A DNA stretch of 64,000 nucleotides, taken from Oceanispirochaeta sp963676905 (GTDB lineage: Bacteria; Spirochaetota; Spirochaetia; DSM-2461). Location of the stretch: positions 1-64,000 of the forward strand of contig CAXXVE010000002.1 in the NCBI GenBank assembly GCA_963676905.2, in the 5' to 3' direction. The notes below the pieces were generated by a model. That model was not told the origin of the DNA. It did not search any database and saw only the letters and a program-made list of their open reading frames with translations. The position numbers and the translations under genes were made by a program. This document shows, piece by piece, positions 24,823 through 33,596 of this stretch; the first letter of the stretch is position 1; the number at the start of each line of letters is the position of its first letter.

Positions 24823-26928
24823 ATGCACAAAGTACCGGTTTCCTGTAATAAAGACTGCGGAGGAGGCTGTCCTCTGACAGCCCATGTAGAGGGGGGCAGA
24901 GTTGCCAGAATAAGCGGAAATCCTCTGGGGACTCCCTATATGAAGGGCTGCCGCAAGGGTTTTGAAGCCATGAAGATGGATCATCATCCCGACCGTCTGA
25001 CAAAGCCGCTTATCCGCCTTGAAGGCCGCTCCAGAAGATGGACCAGCCGTGAAGAGGGGCTGAAAGATTTCAGGGAGGCCGAATGGGAGGAAGCCCTTGA
25101 ACTTGCCGCCGGAAAGCTTGAGGCATTCCGTAACGACTACGGCTCCCGGTCCCTTCTTGATCTCTCCAGCGGCGGAGCCTGCCGGGGGGCTCTTCACGAC
25201 GCATCCCGTCTCTCATCCCGCTTTCTGACATTCTGGGGCGGGGCGACCCGCTGCAGTGGAAATTACAGCAGTCATGCCGCCTCCTTTGTGATGCCCTACA
25301 TTTTCGGAACAAAGTTTACAGGGATGGATGCGGGCAATCTGGCCCACTCCCGTCTGATTATCCTCTGGGGCTATAACGCCTTTGACACCCGCATGGGCTG
25401 TGAGATGACTCCCCGAATCATGGAGGCCAGAAAAAGGGGCGTACCTGTTGTTGTTATCGATCCCCGCAAAACCCGCACGGCAACAGCCCTCGGTACCTGG
25501 TGGATTCCGATCCAACCCGGTACGGATGCCGCTCTGATGGCATCTCTTCTCTTCTATATCTTTAGAAACGGTCTTCAGGACTATGGTTTTATTGAGCGCT
25601 GCAGCAGCGGTTTTCCGGAGCTGAAAGCCTATGTTATGGGTGAGGCCGACGGTATACCCAAGAGCCCGGAATGGGCCTCTGATATCTGCGGGATTCCGGT
25701 GGAAACCATTGAGAAGCTGGCAGACCTCTACGGCAGAACAAGGCCGGCGGCTCTTCTGCCTGGCCTCTCTCTTCAGAGGGCCCTGGGAGGGGAGGAGAAT
25801 GCCCGAATGCCTGTGGCCCTGCAGCTTGCCACAGGGAATATAGGTGTCTCCGGCGGAAGTTCAGGAGGTATCTTCTGGGGGCGGATGCCGGGGCCCCGGT
25901 GCGGGAGAATTCCGGTACCAGCCCACAAGGACCCTGATATCCCTGTGTACGAGTGGCCCGACCATATGCTGAAGGGGCAGATCAAAGGCGCCTATATCAC
26001 CGGAAGCAACCTTGTTGCACAGGGAAGCGACATCGCCAAAAATATCCGTGCCTTTCAGAACCTCGAACTCGCCATAGGCCATGATTTCTTCCTGACTCCC
26101 ACCATGGCCCTCTGCGACATCGTCTTTCCCGTCGCCTCCTTTCTGGAACGGGAGGACATTGTCTTTCCGGCAGGAAACTTTCTTCTCTATTCGGCAAAGG
26201 CAGTTGATCCACCCGAAGGGGTACTGACGGACTATGAGATATTTACTGATCTTTCCAGGCGTCTGGGCTTTTCAGATCTCTTTACAGAGGAGGGGAGGAG
26301 CGCGGAAGACTGGATCTGTGAGCTGCTTGAACAATCAGACATACCCGATGCCGAAGCGTTCAAACGGGATGGAATCTTTATGGGAGAGGGGAGTGAACGC
26401 ATAGCTTTTTCCGATTTTATTGCCGACGCGAAGACCCATCCCCTGAATACTCTATCCGGAAAGATTGAGATCTCCTCCGGTGAGTACGGGAAGACAGGCT
26501 TTGATGCCTGGCCCCACTACAGGGGTGAGGTTCCTGATGATCCCGACTATCCCCTAAACCTGATTACCCCCCATCCCCTTCAGGGCATACACTCCCAGTT
26601 CGCCAATATTGAGGGCTTTCGTTCAGATGAGGAGACAAATCTCTGGGTTCATCCTGATGATGCGGCGGTACGGGGACTGAAAGACGGGAGCATGGCGCGC
26701 CTGTTCAGTCCTGTAGGGGAGATGAATGTTCCTGTAATGGTAACGGATAAAATCAAGTCAGGGACTGTATCTCTGACCGAGGGAGTCTGGCCGAGGCTGA
26801 CAGCCACTGCCGCAGGGACCGTTGAGACAGGAGGCTCCGCCAATATTCTGACATCCACCGAGCCGACCCTGCCGAGCCGGGGCAGCCGGACCCATACTGT
26901 TTTTGTCCAGCTGACCCGCCTGTCCTGA
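24823..26928 (+). CDS. Molybdopterin oxidoreductase, DMSO-reductase family
   Basis: 701 residues. An N-terminal 4Fe-4S motif (SCNKDCGGGCPL with a fourth Cys in MKGCRKG) leads into the molybdopterin domain. The segment RCSGNYSSHAA is where the metal ligand falls; serine is the likely ligand. Later motifs include LIILWGYNAFDTR, VVVIDPRKTRTA, IQPGTDAALM, and a C-terminal dinucleotide-binding domain (NLITPHPLQGIHSQFANIE). There is no Tat signal, so it would be cytoplasmic. No iron-sulphur or membrane subunit lies nearby. Reductase activity is likely; the substrate is unknown. Confidence 0.88.
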   Translation: MHKVPVSCNKDCGGGCPLTAHVEGGRVARISGNPLGTPYMKGCRKGFEAMKMDHHPDRLTKPLIRLEGRSRRWTSREEGLKDFREAEWEEALELAAGKLEAFRNDYGSRSLLDLSSGGACRGALHDASRLSSRFLTFWGGATRCSGNYSSHAASFVMPYIFGTKFTGMDAGNLAHSRLIILWGYNAFDTRMGCEMTPRIMEARKRGVPVVVIDPRKTRTATALGTWWIPIQPGTDAALMASLLFYIFRNGLQDYGFIERCSSGFPELKAYVMGEADGIPKSPEWASDICGIPVETIEKLADLYGRTRPAALLPGLSLQRALGGEENARMPVALQLATGNIGVSGGSSGGIFWGRMPGPRCGRIPVPAHKDPDIPVYEWPDHMLKGQIKGAYITGSNLVAQGSDIAKNIRAFQNLELAIGHDFFLTPTMALCDIVFPVASFLEREDIVFPAGNFLLYSAKAVDPPEGVLTDYEIFTDLSRRLGFSDLFTEEGRSAEDWICELLEQSDIPDAEAFKRDGIFMGEGSERIAFSDFIADAKTHPLNTLSGKIEISSGEYGKTGFDAWPHYRGEVPDDPDYPLNLITPHPLQGIHSQFANIEGFRSDEETNLWVHPDDAAVRGLKDGSMARLFSPVGEMNVPVMVTDKIKSGTVSLTEGVWPRLTATAAGTVETGGSANILTSTEPTLPSRGSRTHTVFVQLTRLS

Positions 26929-26946
26929 GGAGGTGTACTGACCTCC
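26929..26946. terminator. Hairpin between convergent genes
   Basis: GGAGGT, 6-nt loop, ACCTCC, directly between the oxidoreductase stop and the prs stop. No T run, so only a weak terminator candidate. Confidence 0.3.
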
Positions 26947-26949
26947 GGA

Positions 26950-27894
26950 TCAGTGAGGGAAGAGGGCGCCGACGCTCTCGCCTGTGTGAATCCTTTTAAT
27001 AGCCTCTGCCATCAGGGGTGCTATGGAAAGAACTGTCATCTTTTCCATCCGCTTCTCTTCAGGTACGGCAACGGTATTGGCCACAACCAGCTCCTCAATG
27101 TCCGCATCCTTCAGACGGGGGACGGCATCTCCGCAGAGAACGGGGTGGACGGCGCTGAGATAGATCCGTCTTGTGCCGGCGTTCCGCAGGGTTTTTATGG
27201 TCTCCAGAATTGTTGAACCTGTGGCAATTTCATCGTCAAAGATGACAGCATCCTTTCCGGCCACATTACCCACAACCTCGCCCTGGGTTACCTCGGTATC
27301 ACTGATACGCCGCTTGTCGATTATGGCAAGGGGGGCATCCAGAGACTGGGCAAAGAGCCCGGCCCTTTTGGCTCCGCCAGCATCGGTGGCGACAACAATC
27401 ATATTCTCCCTGTTGGGTTTTCCGGCAAAGTACCCTGCCAGGGTGTTTACGGCAGTCAGATGGTCCACGGGCATGCTGAAGAAACCGTGCACCTGTGCCG
27501 AGTGGAGGTCCATTGTCAGAACCCTGTCTGCCCCTGCTGTCTTCAGAAGGTCGGCAATCAGCCTTGCTGTAATGGAGATCCGCGGGGCGTCCTTCTTATC
27601 AGACCGGGCATAGGAGTAGTAGGGAATCACGGCGGTGATCCGGCCGGCTGAGGCACTCCTGAGGGCATCCATTGTTATAAGCATCTCCATCAGGTGCTCG
27701 CTGACAGGGGTGGTGAGCGACTGGATCAGAAAAACATCACGGTCCCTCACATTTTCCTGCACCTGAACCGAGAGGTTGTCATTGGAAAACCTTGAAATTT
27801 TCAGAGGGCTCAGTTCCAGACCCAGTTCCGATACAATGGCCCGGCTCAGTTCGCTGTTTGAGCCGCCGCAGAATATTCTCATTTTATCTTTCAT
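26950..27894 (-). CDS. prs: Ribose-phosphate pyrophosphokinase
   Basis: 314 residues. It makes PRPP from ribose 5-phosphate and ATP. Hallmarks are SRFSNDNLSVQVQENVRDRD, VIPYYSYARSDKK, RVLTMDLHSAQVHGFF and the PRPP-binding loop VIFDDEIATGST. The ATG overlaps the stop of the upstream methyltransferase-MetF gene (ATGA); a second ATG four codons on (MRIFCGG) is also plausible. Last gene of the methionine/one-carbon operon, an uncommon neighbour for prs. Confidence 0.95.
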   Translation of the reverse strand: MKDKMRIFCGGSNSELSRAIVSELGLELSPLKISRFSNDNLSVQVQENVRDRDVFLIQSLTTPVSEHLMEMLITMDALRSASAGRITAVIPYYSYARSDKKDAPRISITARLIADLLKTAGADRVLTMDLHSAQVHGFFSMPVDHLTAVNTLAGYFAGKPNRENMIVVATDAGGAKRAGLFAQSLDAPLAIIDKRRISDTEVTQGEVVGNVAGKDAVIFDDEIATGSTILETIKTLRNAGTRRIYLSAVHPVLCGDAVPRLKDADIEELVVANTVAVPEEKRMEKMTVLSIAPLMAEAIKRIHTGESVGALFPH

Positions 27895-29729
27895 TCAGAT
27901 ACGTCCATCCCCAGTACTTTGAGTGCGAGTTCCACCTTTCCGAAGGGAGCGCTGACCTGAAATCCCTGAACATCGTCTTCGATGGCTCTGCAGATATCTT
28001 CAGCAATTCTGATGCCTTCGGCAATACCCTCTTCTCTGGTCTGACAACGGCTCATCCGGTCCATGACCTCATCGGGAACTTCCACACCGGGAACCTCGTT
28101 TCTCATAAACTCGGCATTCTTGAAACTCACAAGAGGCCATACCCCCGCGATGACGGGAATGCTTCCGAAACCGGAGGCTTTGTCCATAAATTTCAAAAGG
28201 GCTTCTGGATCGAAGACGGGCTGGGTAATGGCAAACTCCGCACCCGCTTCTATCTTCCGGCGGTAGCGCTCCAGTTCCAGCTCCGGGGAGACGGCACAGG
28301 GGTTGGCACCCACACCGGTGAAGATCGCCGTGGGGGGGGAGATGGGGTTGCCTCCAAAGTCCCGTCCCATATTCAGGTTGTGGACAACCCTGGTCAGGCC
28401 GATGGCATCCACATCGAAAACGCCTGTCACCTCGGGGTAGTCTCCCGACTTGGGGGGATCTCCTGTGATCACAAGAAAGTTGTTCAGTCCTGCGGCAACA
28501 GAGCCCAGAATGTCAGACTGCATACCCAGAAGGTTTCTGTCCCGGCATGTATAGTGAAGTACCGCTTCGATGCCCGCTTCCCTTTGAATCACAGAGGCGG
28601 CGATCATGGGGGATACCCTGGCACTGGCCCGGGGGCCGTCGGGGATATTGATGGCGTCAACACCGTGGTAGGCGCAGGTCTTTGCCTTGTTAATAAAGTT
28701 TGTTAGGTCCGTACTCCGGGGAGGGGTGAGCTCAACGGATGTGACCATCTTGCCCTGTTTCAGAAGGCAGGCCAGACGGGACTTCTGCTCCTGGGGGACC
28801 GGTTCCACCTCGATCTGGTCTTTCTTCAGCGTCTGGATCTCCACATGCTGTTTGACAAGACTTGTGGCCTTGACTGTGCGGGAGGCCTTGAGGATATGCT
28901 CCGGTGTTGTTCCGCAGCATCCGCCTATGCCGCTGACACCCAGTTCAATAAACTTTTTGGCATAACTTGCAAAGTATTCGGGATTTGTAAGGTAGACCAT
29001 TCGTCCGTCCTGTTCCCTTGGAAAACCCGCATTGGGCATGGCTATCAGTGGTTTGTCAGTCAGGGTCACAGCCCTTTCAACCCAGTTGTAAGTATGGGAG
29101 GGGCCAGTTCCGCAGTTCAATCCCAGAACAGCGAGTGCATCGCAGGCGTTCAGTTTCAGTATCAGGGTTTCAAGGTTCTCTCCACCCGGGGTGTACCCCT
29201 CTTCGGTGAGGGTGAAACAGCCGCAGACCGGAAGTTCTGTCGAAGCCGCAGCTTCGGCGGCGGTCAGCAGTTCCTCGCTGTGGCTGAAGGTTTCAAGAAG
29301 AATAAGGTCGACACCCCCCTCTTTCAGAGCTGCGGCCTGTTGGGTAAACACCTCTTTCAGTTCATCCCGGCGGTTCTCTGTCAGGATCTGCCCCGATTTG
29401 AGGCAGGGGCCCATGGAGCCGGCGATGTACTGTTCACCGTCGCTGCACTCCCTTGCAAGACGGGCGGCGGCGATATTGATCTCGGCTACCCTGTCTCCCA
29501 GGCCGTGCTCGCTGAGTTTAATTCTGTTGGCGCCGAAAGTATTGGTTTCAAGGACATCCGCACCGGCACTGCTGTAGGCCTTATGGACCTCGGCCACTAC
29601 ATCGGGACTTGTAAGGTTGAGTTCATCGTAGCAGCGGTTAAGAAACATACCCTTGGTGTAGAGCATGGTTCCCATGGCTCCGTCGAAAACGAGGGGCTGT
29701 TTTTTGATTCGGTCTAAAAAGGGTGTCAA
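27891..29729 (-). CDS. Homocysteine S-methyltransferase / MTHFR fusion
   Basis: 612 residues. The N-terminal homocysteine S-methyltransferase domain (about 1-290) has VFDGAMGTMLY, LNCGTGPSHTYNW and the zinc-site GGCCGTTPEHI. The C-terminal part (about 320-612) is methylenetetrahydrofolate reductase: TSVELTPPRSTD, HYTCRDRN, FLVITGDPPKSGDYPEV and FAITQPVFD. It likely reduces methylene-THF and supplies or uses methyl groups for methionine. The TTG start at 29729 is supported by AAGGAG 6 nt upstream. It overlaps prs by 4 bp and follows the rubredoxin gene after 78 bp. Confidence 0.93.
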   Translation of the reverse strand: MTPFLDRIKKQPLVFDGAMGTMLYTKGMFLNRCYDELNLTSPDVVAEVHKAYSSAGADVLETNTFGANRIKLSEHGLGDRVAEINIAAARLARECSDGEQYIAGSMGPCLKSGQILTENRRDELKEVFTQQAAALKEGGVDLILLETFSHSEELLTAAEAAASTELPVCGCFTLTEEGYTPGGENLETLILKLNACDALAVLGLNCGTGPSHTYNWVERAVTLTDKPLIAMPNAGFPREQDGRMVYLTNPEYFASYAKKFIELGVSGIGGCCGTTPEHILKASRTVKATSLVKQHVEIQTLKKDQIEVEPVPQEQKSRLACLLKQGKMVTSVELTPPRSTDLTNFINKAKTCAYHGVDAINIPDGPRASARVSPMIAASVIQREAGIEAVLHYTCRDRNLLGMQSDILGSVAAGLNNFLVITGDPPKSGDYPEVTGVFDVDAIGLTRVVHNLNMGRDFGGNPISPPTAIFTGVGANPCAVSPELELERYRRKIEAGAEFAITQPVFDPEALLKFMDKASGFGSIPVIAGVWPLVSFKNAEFMRNEVPGVEVPDEVMDRMSRCQTREEGIAEGIRIAEDICRAIEDDVQGFQVSAPFGKVELALKVLGMDVSE

Positions 29730-29761
29730 GGTTATCTCCTTAAGTGTGGAATGTTCATTGT

Positions 29762-29805
29762 CCGCGTCAGATAGAGCCTCGCTTCAGGCTCCATCTTTTA
29801 CGCGG
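29762..29805 (-). other. Intercistronic stem-loop between rubredoxin and metF fusion
   Basis: Three nested paired blocks: CCGCGT/ACGCGG (29762-29767 with 29800-29805), GAT/ATC, and GAGCCT/AGGCTC (29774-29779 with 29786-29791). No T run. Probably an RNA processing or stabilising hairpin inside the operon. Confidence 0.5.
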
Positions 29806-29807
29806 GA

Positions 29808-29969
29808 TCAGTCAAGGGGATCAAAGTTGTCTTTTGTTGTATAGCAGAGGGGGCAGACCCATGAATCCGGCAGATCATCAAAGGATGTGCCGGGGGGGAT
29901 TTCTCCCATGGGGTCACCCACCTCGGGGTCGTAGATATAACCGCAGTTGATACAGATGTATTTTTTCAT
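29808..29969 (-). CDS. Rubredoxin
   Basis: 53 residues. CINCGYIYDPEVGDP and SWVCPLCYTTKDNF give the two C-x2-C pairs (Cys6, Cys9, Cys39, Cys42) that hold one iron. It carries single electrons in the cytoplasm. GAGGAGAGG precedes the ATG. It starts 18 nt after the metH stop and lies before the methyltransferase-MetF fusion, so it may donate electrons to the flavin of the reductase or for re-reducing cobalamin; this is inference from position. Confidence 0.93.
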   Translation of the reverse strand: MKKYICINCGYIYDPEVGDPMGEIPPGTSFDDLPDSWVCPLCYTTKDNFDPLD

Positions 29970-29987
29970 ATTCCTCTCCTCCTCAAA

Positions 29988-32438
29988 TCAGACGGCAAAG
30001 TATTTTGCCTGGGGATGGTGCGCCACAAGGGCGGAAGTACTCTGTTCGGGGACCATTTCGTAGTTTTCGGTGAGTGTAATGCCTATCCGTTCGGGCTTCA
30101 GCATATCAAAGACAAGTCCGTGGGCCGAAATATCAGGGCAGGAGGGGTAGCCGAACCCGTAGCGTGAACCCTGATACTGCTGGGTTACATAGCCGTGGAT
30201 GCTTTCGGGCTCATCGACTGATATTCCCAGTTCCTGGCGCATTCTTCTGTGCCAGTACTCTGCAAGGGCATCAGTGACCTCTACCGAAAAGGCGTGAAGC
30301 ATCAGATAGTCGTGGTAGGCATCGGCTGCGTAGAGTTCGGCTGTGCGCTTCGACACCTCCTCACCGATGGTTACAACAAAGAGTCCTGCAACATCTCCTC
30401 CCTCTGCGGCGCTCTTATAGTAGTCTGAAAGGCAGAGGAACGGCGCTTCCGCCTGACGGGGAAAGTCATAGTCAAACTCCCTTCCGTCATGGAACATTAC
30501 AAGGTTGTCTTCACGGCTTTCGCAGGCAAAGTAGCCGTAGGCTGCCTTTGCATCGATAAGACCCTCTTTCAGGAACTGGCGCCTGAAGTCCTCATAAAGA
30601 GGTTCAACCTTGGTTGTTATAAGCTCCTGATACTCTTCATTTGTCATTTTTCCCCGACGATAGCCCCAGCGTCCGCGGAAGAGGGCCTGCTTGTTTATCA
30701 GGGCAAGGACCTCTTCAAGGTCAATATCGGTTACAATTTTGTCTCCCAGAAAGGGAGCGTCTGGAACAGGATTGGTCCTGATGATACTGGCGTCCTTGAC
30801 CCCGGGCTTTACAGTTTTGGCACCCTGTACAGCCTCCCATGTTGTAGCCTTCAATTCGCCAGCTTCGAAGTCTCTGACCTTCTTGAGAGCGTCAAAGGCA
30901 TCCTGGTTGTAGACAACCGGGGGAGTGTAGCCGGGCACACAGCTTTCGGCTACGAATTTTCGGGTCAGGGCGGCGCCTCCCAGAAAGATGGGAACCTTCA
31001 GTCCCGCCTCTTCATACTGGCTCATGCTTTCACTCATGACCATGGCCGATTTAACAAGGAGACCGCTTAATCCCACGATATCCACATTGTACTCTTTCGC
31101 CTTCTGTATGACTGTTTCCGCTGGAACCTTGATTCCTATATTGTAGACCTTGTAGCCGTTGTTGCTGAGGATTATATCCACAAGGTTTTTTCCTATATCG
31201 TGAACATCTCCCTGTACTGTTGCAAGCAGGATCTTCAACCGGTCCGACTCATCGGACTTCTCCATCAGGGGTTCCAGGTAGCGTACGGAAGCCTTCATGG
31301 CTTCGGCGGACTGAAGAACGAAGGGCAGCAGGATCTCTCCCTTGCCGAAGAGTTCGCCCACATGGCGCATTCCGGGAACGAGGATGTCATTTATAATGCC
31401 GATGGGAGAGCGGCGCTGGAGGAGCATATCCAGAATGTCCTCAAGGTCGTCCTTGTTTCCCGTTACAATCTTGTCATAGAGCTGAGCCTCTATAGGCTTC
31501 CACTTCTCCTCTTCACCGTCGTTCTTGCTTTCCACGGCTGTACTGAAGTGGTCTATAAAACGGAGGAGGGGAGACTTCTCGGGATCTTTGACCCTGTCGT
31601 AGAGGAGGTCGAAGCAGTACTCTCTGTCCTCTTCGGAGATGGATGCCAGGGGCATCATCTTGCCTGCGTCTATGATGCAGGAGTCAAGGCCGTGCTCCAG
31701 TGCTTCATGGAGGAATACCGCATTGAGTATTTTTCGCGACGCGGGGGAGAGGCCGAAGGAAATATTGCTGAGGCCCAGCATAGTCAATACGCCGGGAAGC
31801 TCCTCTTTTATCCCCTTAATGGCGTCCATAGTCTGGATTGCGGCATCCCTGAGGGTCTCGTCTCCCGCACCGATTGTAAATGTAAGAGGGTCAAAGAGGA
31901 TATCCTGGGGACGGAGGCCCATCTCGTCGACGGCTATTTTGTGTATCCGTTTGGCAACAGCGATCTTTTCCTCGGCTGTCATGGCCATACCCTTCTCGTC
32001 AATGGTCAGAGCTACAACCGCGGCACCGTACTTCTTGACTACCTTCAGTACCTTGTAGATGTTGACTCCCCCGTCTTCCAGGTTGACCGAGTTGACGATA
32101 CAGCGGCCGGGGTAGAGCTGCAGTGCGCGCTCAATGACCGCAGGGGTTGTTGAGTCGATCATCAGAGGAACCTTCAGTGAGGAAGCGAATGAGGGAATAA
32201 GAACATCCATATCCTTCATTTCATCCCGTCCCGCATAGGCTGTACAGAGGTCGATCACATGGGCGCCTACAGCTTCCTGCTCCCGGGCTATGGTCAGACA
32301 GGTATCGTAGTCGTCTTCCAGCAGAGCCTCTCTGAAGCGTTTGGAGCCGTTGGCATTGCAGCGCTCTCCGATGATAAGGGGCTTTATGGGCTGAACAAGT
32401 TCCACAGATTCATAGAGACTGGCGATTGATGCTTTCAT
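29988..32438 (-). CDS. metH: Cobalamin-dependent methionine synthase, pterin/B12/activation part
   Basis: 816 residues that begin where the second module of a normal MetH begins. Pterin-binding domain (about 15-280: PLIIGERCNANGSKRF, VIDLCTAYAGRDE, MIDSTTPAVIERAL), B12 cap, B12-binding domain with GDVHDIGKNLV (base-off DxHxxG histidine), and a complete C-terminal activation domain (RYGFGYPSCPD). It moves methyl from methyl-THF to homocysteine through cobalamin and is reactivated with S-adenosylmethionine. The homocysteine domain is encoded by the upstream gene, overlapping by 4 bp (ATGA); AGAGG lies before this start. Confidence 0.95.
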   Translation of the reverse strand: MKASIASLYESVELVQPIKPLIIGERCNANGSKRFREALLEDDYDTCLTIAREQEAVGAHVIDLCTAYAGRDEMKDMDVLIPSFASSLKVPLMIDSTTPAVIERALQLYPGRCIVNSVNLEDGGVNIYKVLKVVKKYGAAVVALTIDEKGMAMTAEEKIAVAKRIHKIAVDEMGLRPQDILFDPLTFTIGAGDETLRDAAIQTMDAIKGIKEELPGVLTMLGLSNISFGLSPASRKILNAVFLHEALEHGLDSCIIDAGKMMPLASISEEDREYCFDLLYDRVKDPEKSPLLRFIDHFSTAVESKNDGEEEKWKPIEAQLYDKIVTGNKDDLEDILDMLLQRRSPIGIINDILVPGMRHVGELFGKGEILLPFVLQSAEAMKASVRYLEPLMEKSDESDRLKILLATVQGDVHDIGKNLVDIILSNNGYKVYNIGIKVPAETVIQKAKEYNVDIVGLSGLLVKSAMVMSESMSQYEEAGLKVPIFLGGAALTRKFVAESCVPGYTPPVVYNQDAFDALKKVRDFEAGELKATTWEAVQGAKTVKPGVKDASIIRTNPVPDAPFLGDKIVTDIDLEEVLALINKQALFRGRWGYRRGKMTNEEYQELITTKVEPLYEDFRRQFLKEGLIDAKAAYGYFACESREDNLVMFHDGREFDYDFPRQAEAPFLCLSDYYKSAAEGGDVAGLFVVTIGEEVSKRTAELYAADAYHDYLMLHAFSVEVTDALAEYWHRRMRQELGISVDEPESIHGYVTQQYQGSRYGFGYPSCPDISAHGLVFDMLKPERIGITLTENYEMVPEQSTSALVAHHPQAKYFAV

Positions 32439-33358
32439 GATATTACCTCTCTGGATGCGGGAGTAATCCCTGTGATCTCTTTTTTAAGGCGGGCGATATG
32501 TTCGGGAGTTGTGCCGCAGCAGCCGCCGGCCATGGAAACACCCCACTCGGAGATAAAGGTTTTCAGTTCGGAGGCGTAGGCATCGGGTTTCATGGGGTAT
32601 GTGGTCTTTCCGTCGATGATTTCGGGGAGCCCCTGGTTGGGCAGGCAGGATATTCTGCCGGACCAGTTGTGGCTGAGCCAGCGTATGCTGCTGAGCATAT
32701 CTTCGGGCCCTGTGGCGCAGTTGAGGCCGAAGGAGAAGACATTAAAGGGTTCGATAACGGCTGCTGCCGCTGCAATATCTGTTCCCGCCAGCATGGTTCC
32801 GGTGCTTTCGATTGTAACGGAGATCATAATGGGAAGATCGCAGTTTTTCTCTTCCATCGCTTCCCTTGCGCTGATAAGGACAGTCTTCAGCTGAAGGATA
32901 TCCTGTGCAGTTTCAAGAATGAGCAGATCCACTCCCGCATCGATCAGGGCAATTAACTGTTCCTTGTAGGCAGCGGCAAGATCCTCAACCGTGATATGTC
33001 CCAGTGACGGGAGTTTTGTTCCCGGGCCGACGGAGCCGGCCACCCATCCTGAACCATGGCGTTTAACAGCTTCTCTGGCGCAGTTCACCGCTGCGGTGTT
33101 TATCTCTTTGACCCTATCTTCCAGGCCGTACTCTCCCAGAACAACGGATGTACCGCCGAAACTGTTGGTCTCAATGATGTCCGCACCGGCTTCAAGAAAT
33201 GAGAGGTGCATCTGTATGATATTTTCGGGAGCTGTGAGGCAGAGGTATTCGTTGCAGCCCTCATTACCGTCCCAGACCTCTTCGGGTAGGTTCATATTCT
33301 GGATACTGGTTCCGCATGCACCGTCGAGAATAAGCAGTTCCTTATCTTGCAGTTTCAT
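32435..33358 (-). CDS. Homocysteine S-methyltransferase, N-terminal module of split MetH
   Basis: 307 residues: ILDGACGTSIQNM, ETNSFGGTSVVL, FSFGLNCATGPEDM and AGGCCGTTPEHI, the zinc-binding cysteines of homocysteine methyltransferases. It ends where the homocysteine domain of full-length MetH would end, and the rest of MetH follows in a separate overlapping frame with its own ribosome-binding site. It therefore acts as a stand-alone subunit. AAAGGAG precedes the ATG. First gene of the operon, downstream of a good promoter at 33518-33546. Confidence 0.93.
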   Translation of the reverse strand: MKLQDKELLILDGACGTSIQNMNLPEEVWDGNEGCNEYLCLTAPENIIQMHLSFLEAGADIIETNSFGGTSVVLGEYGLEDRVKEINTAAVNCAREAVKRHGSGWVAGSVGPGTKLPSLGHITVEDLAAAYKEQLIALIDAGVDLLILETAQDILQLKTVLISAREAMEEKNCDLPIMISVTIESTGTMLAGTDIAAAAAVIEPFNVFSFGLNCATGPEDMLSSIRWLSHNWSGRISCLPNQGLPEIIDGKTTYPMKPDAYASELKTFISEWGVSMAGGCCGTTPEHIARLKKEITGITPASREVIS

Positions 33359-33517
33359 AGAGGAGGCTCCTTTGCCCTTGAGGCTTCGTACTAATCTAAC
33401 GAAATAATGTAATTAGTGTAATGTTTATGGTGATCAAAAATCAAAAGTTAGTGCCGATATAGTGAACCGGATACCCTATTATTAAACCTGATAATCGACC
33501 TTCCTGTCCGGAACTGA

Positions 33518-33546
33518 ATTGTACGGAAGCTCATCATTCTGGTCAA
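33518..33546 (-). promoter_or_regulatory. Promoter of the methionine operon
   Basis: On the minus strand TTGACC (33541-33546), 17-bp spacer, TACAAT (33518-33523). The start of transcription would be near 33511, giving a leader of about 150 nt. I found no SAM, SAH or cobalamin riboswitch core in it. Confidence 0.7.
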
Positions 33547-33561
33547 CGGCTTCTGTAAACC

Positions 33562-33590
33562 TTGACACAAGAGGTTTTGATTATTATTTT
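33562..33590 (+). promoter_or_regulatory. Promoter of the ECF transporter operon
   Basis: TTGACA (33562-33567), 17-bp spacer, TATTTT (33585-33590). It is back to back with the methionine promoter, with only 15 bp between the two -35 boxes. The leader to the ATG at 33710 is about 113 nt. Confidence 0.65.
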
Positions 33591-33596
33591 TGAGTG

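Noticed and set aside
27792..28706. 304-codon plus-strand ORF opposite the metF fusion and prs
   Set aside because: Antisense shadow of two well-identified enzymes; no motifs of its own.
28845..29717. 290-codon plus-strand ORF opposite the homocysteine methyltransferase domain
   Set aside because: Shadow of a conserved gene in a G+C-balanced region; no ribosome-binding site or motif.
31200..32153. 317-codon plus-strand ORF opposite metH
   Set aside because: Shadow of the MetH pterin and B12 modules; the minus frame is conserved throughout.
32430..32445. Frameshift in a single metH gene
   Set aside because: The ATGA overlap, a separate ribosome-binding site and clean domain boundaries on both sides point to a true split rather than a sequencing error or mutation.
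33359..33511. SAM or cobalamin riboswitch in the methionine-operon leader
   Set aside because: I looked for the conserved cores of these classes on the minus strand and did not find them; only weak stems are present.
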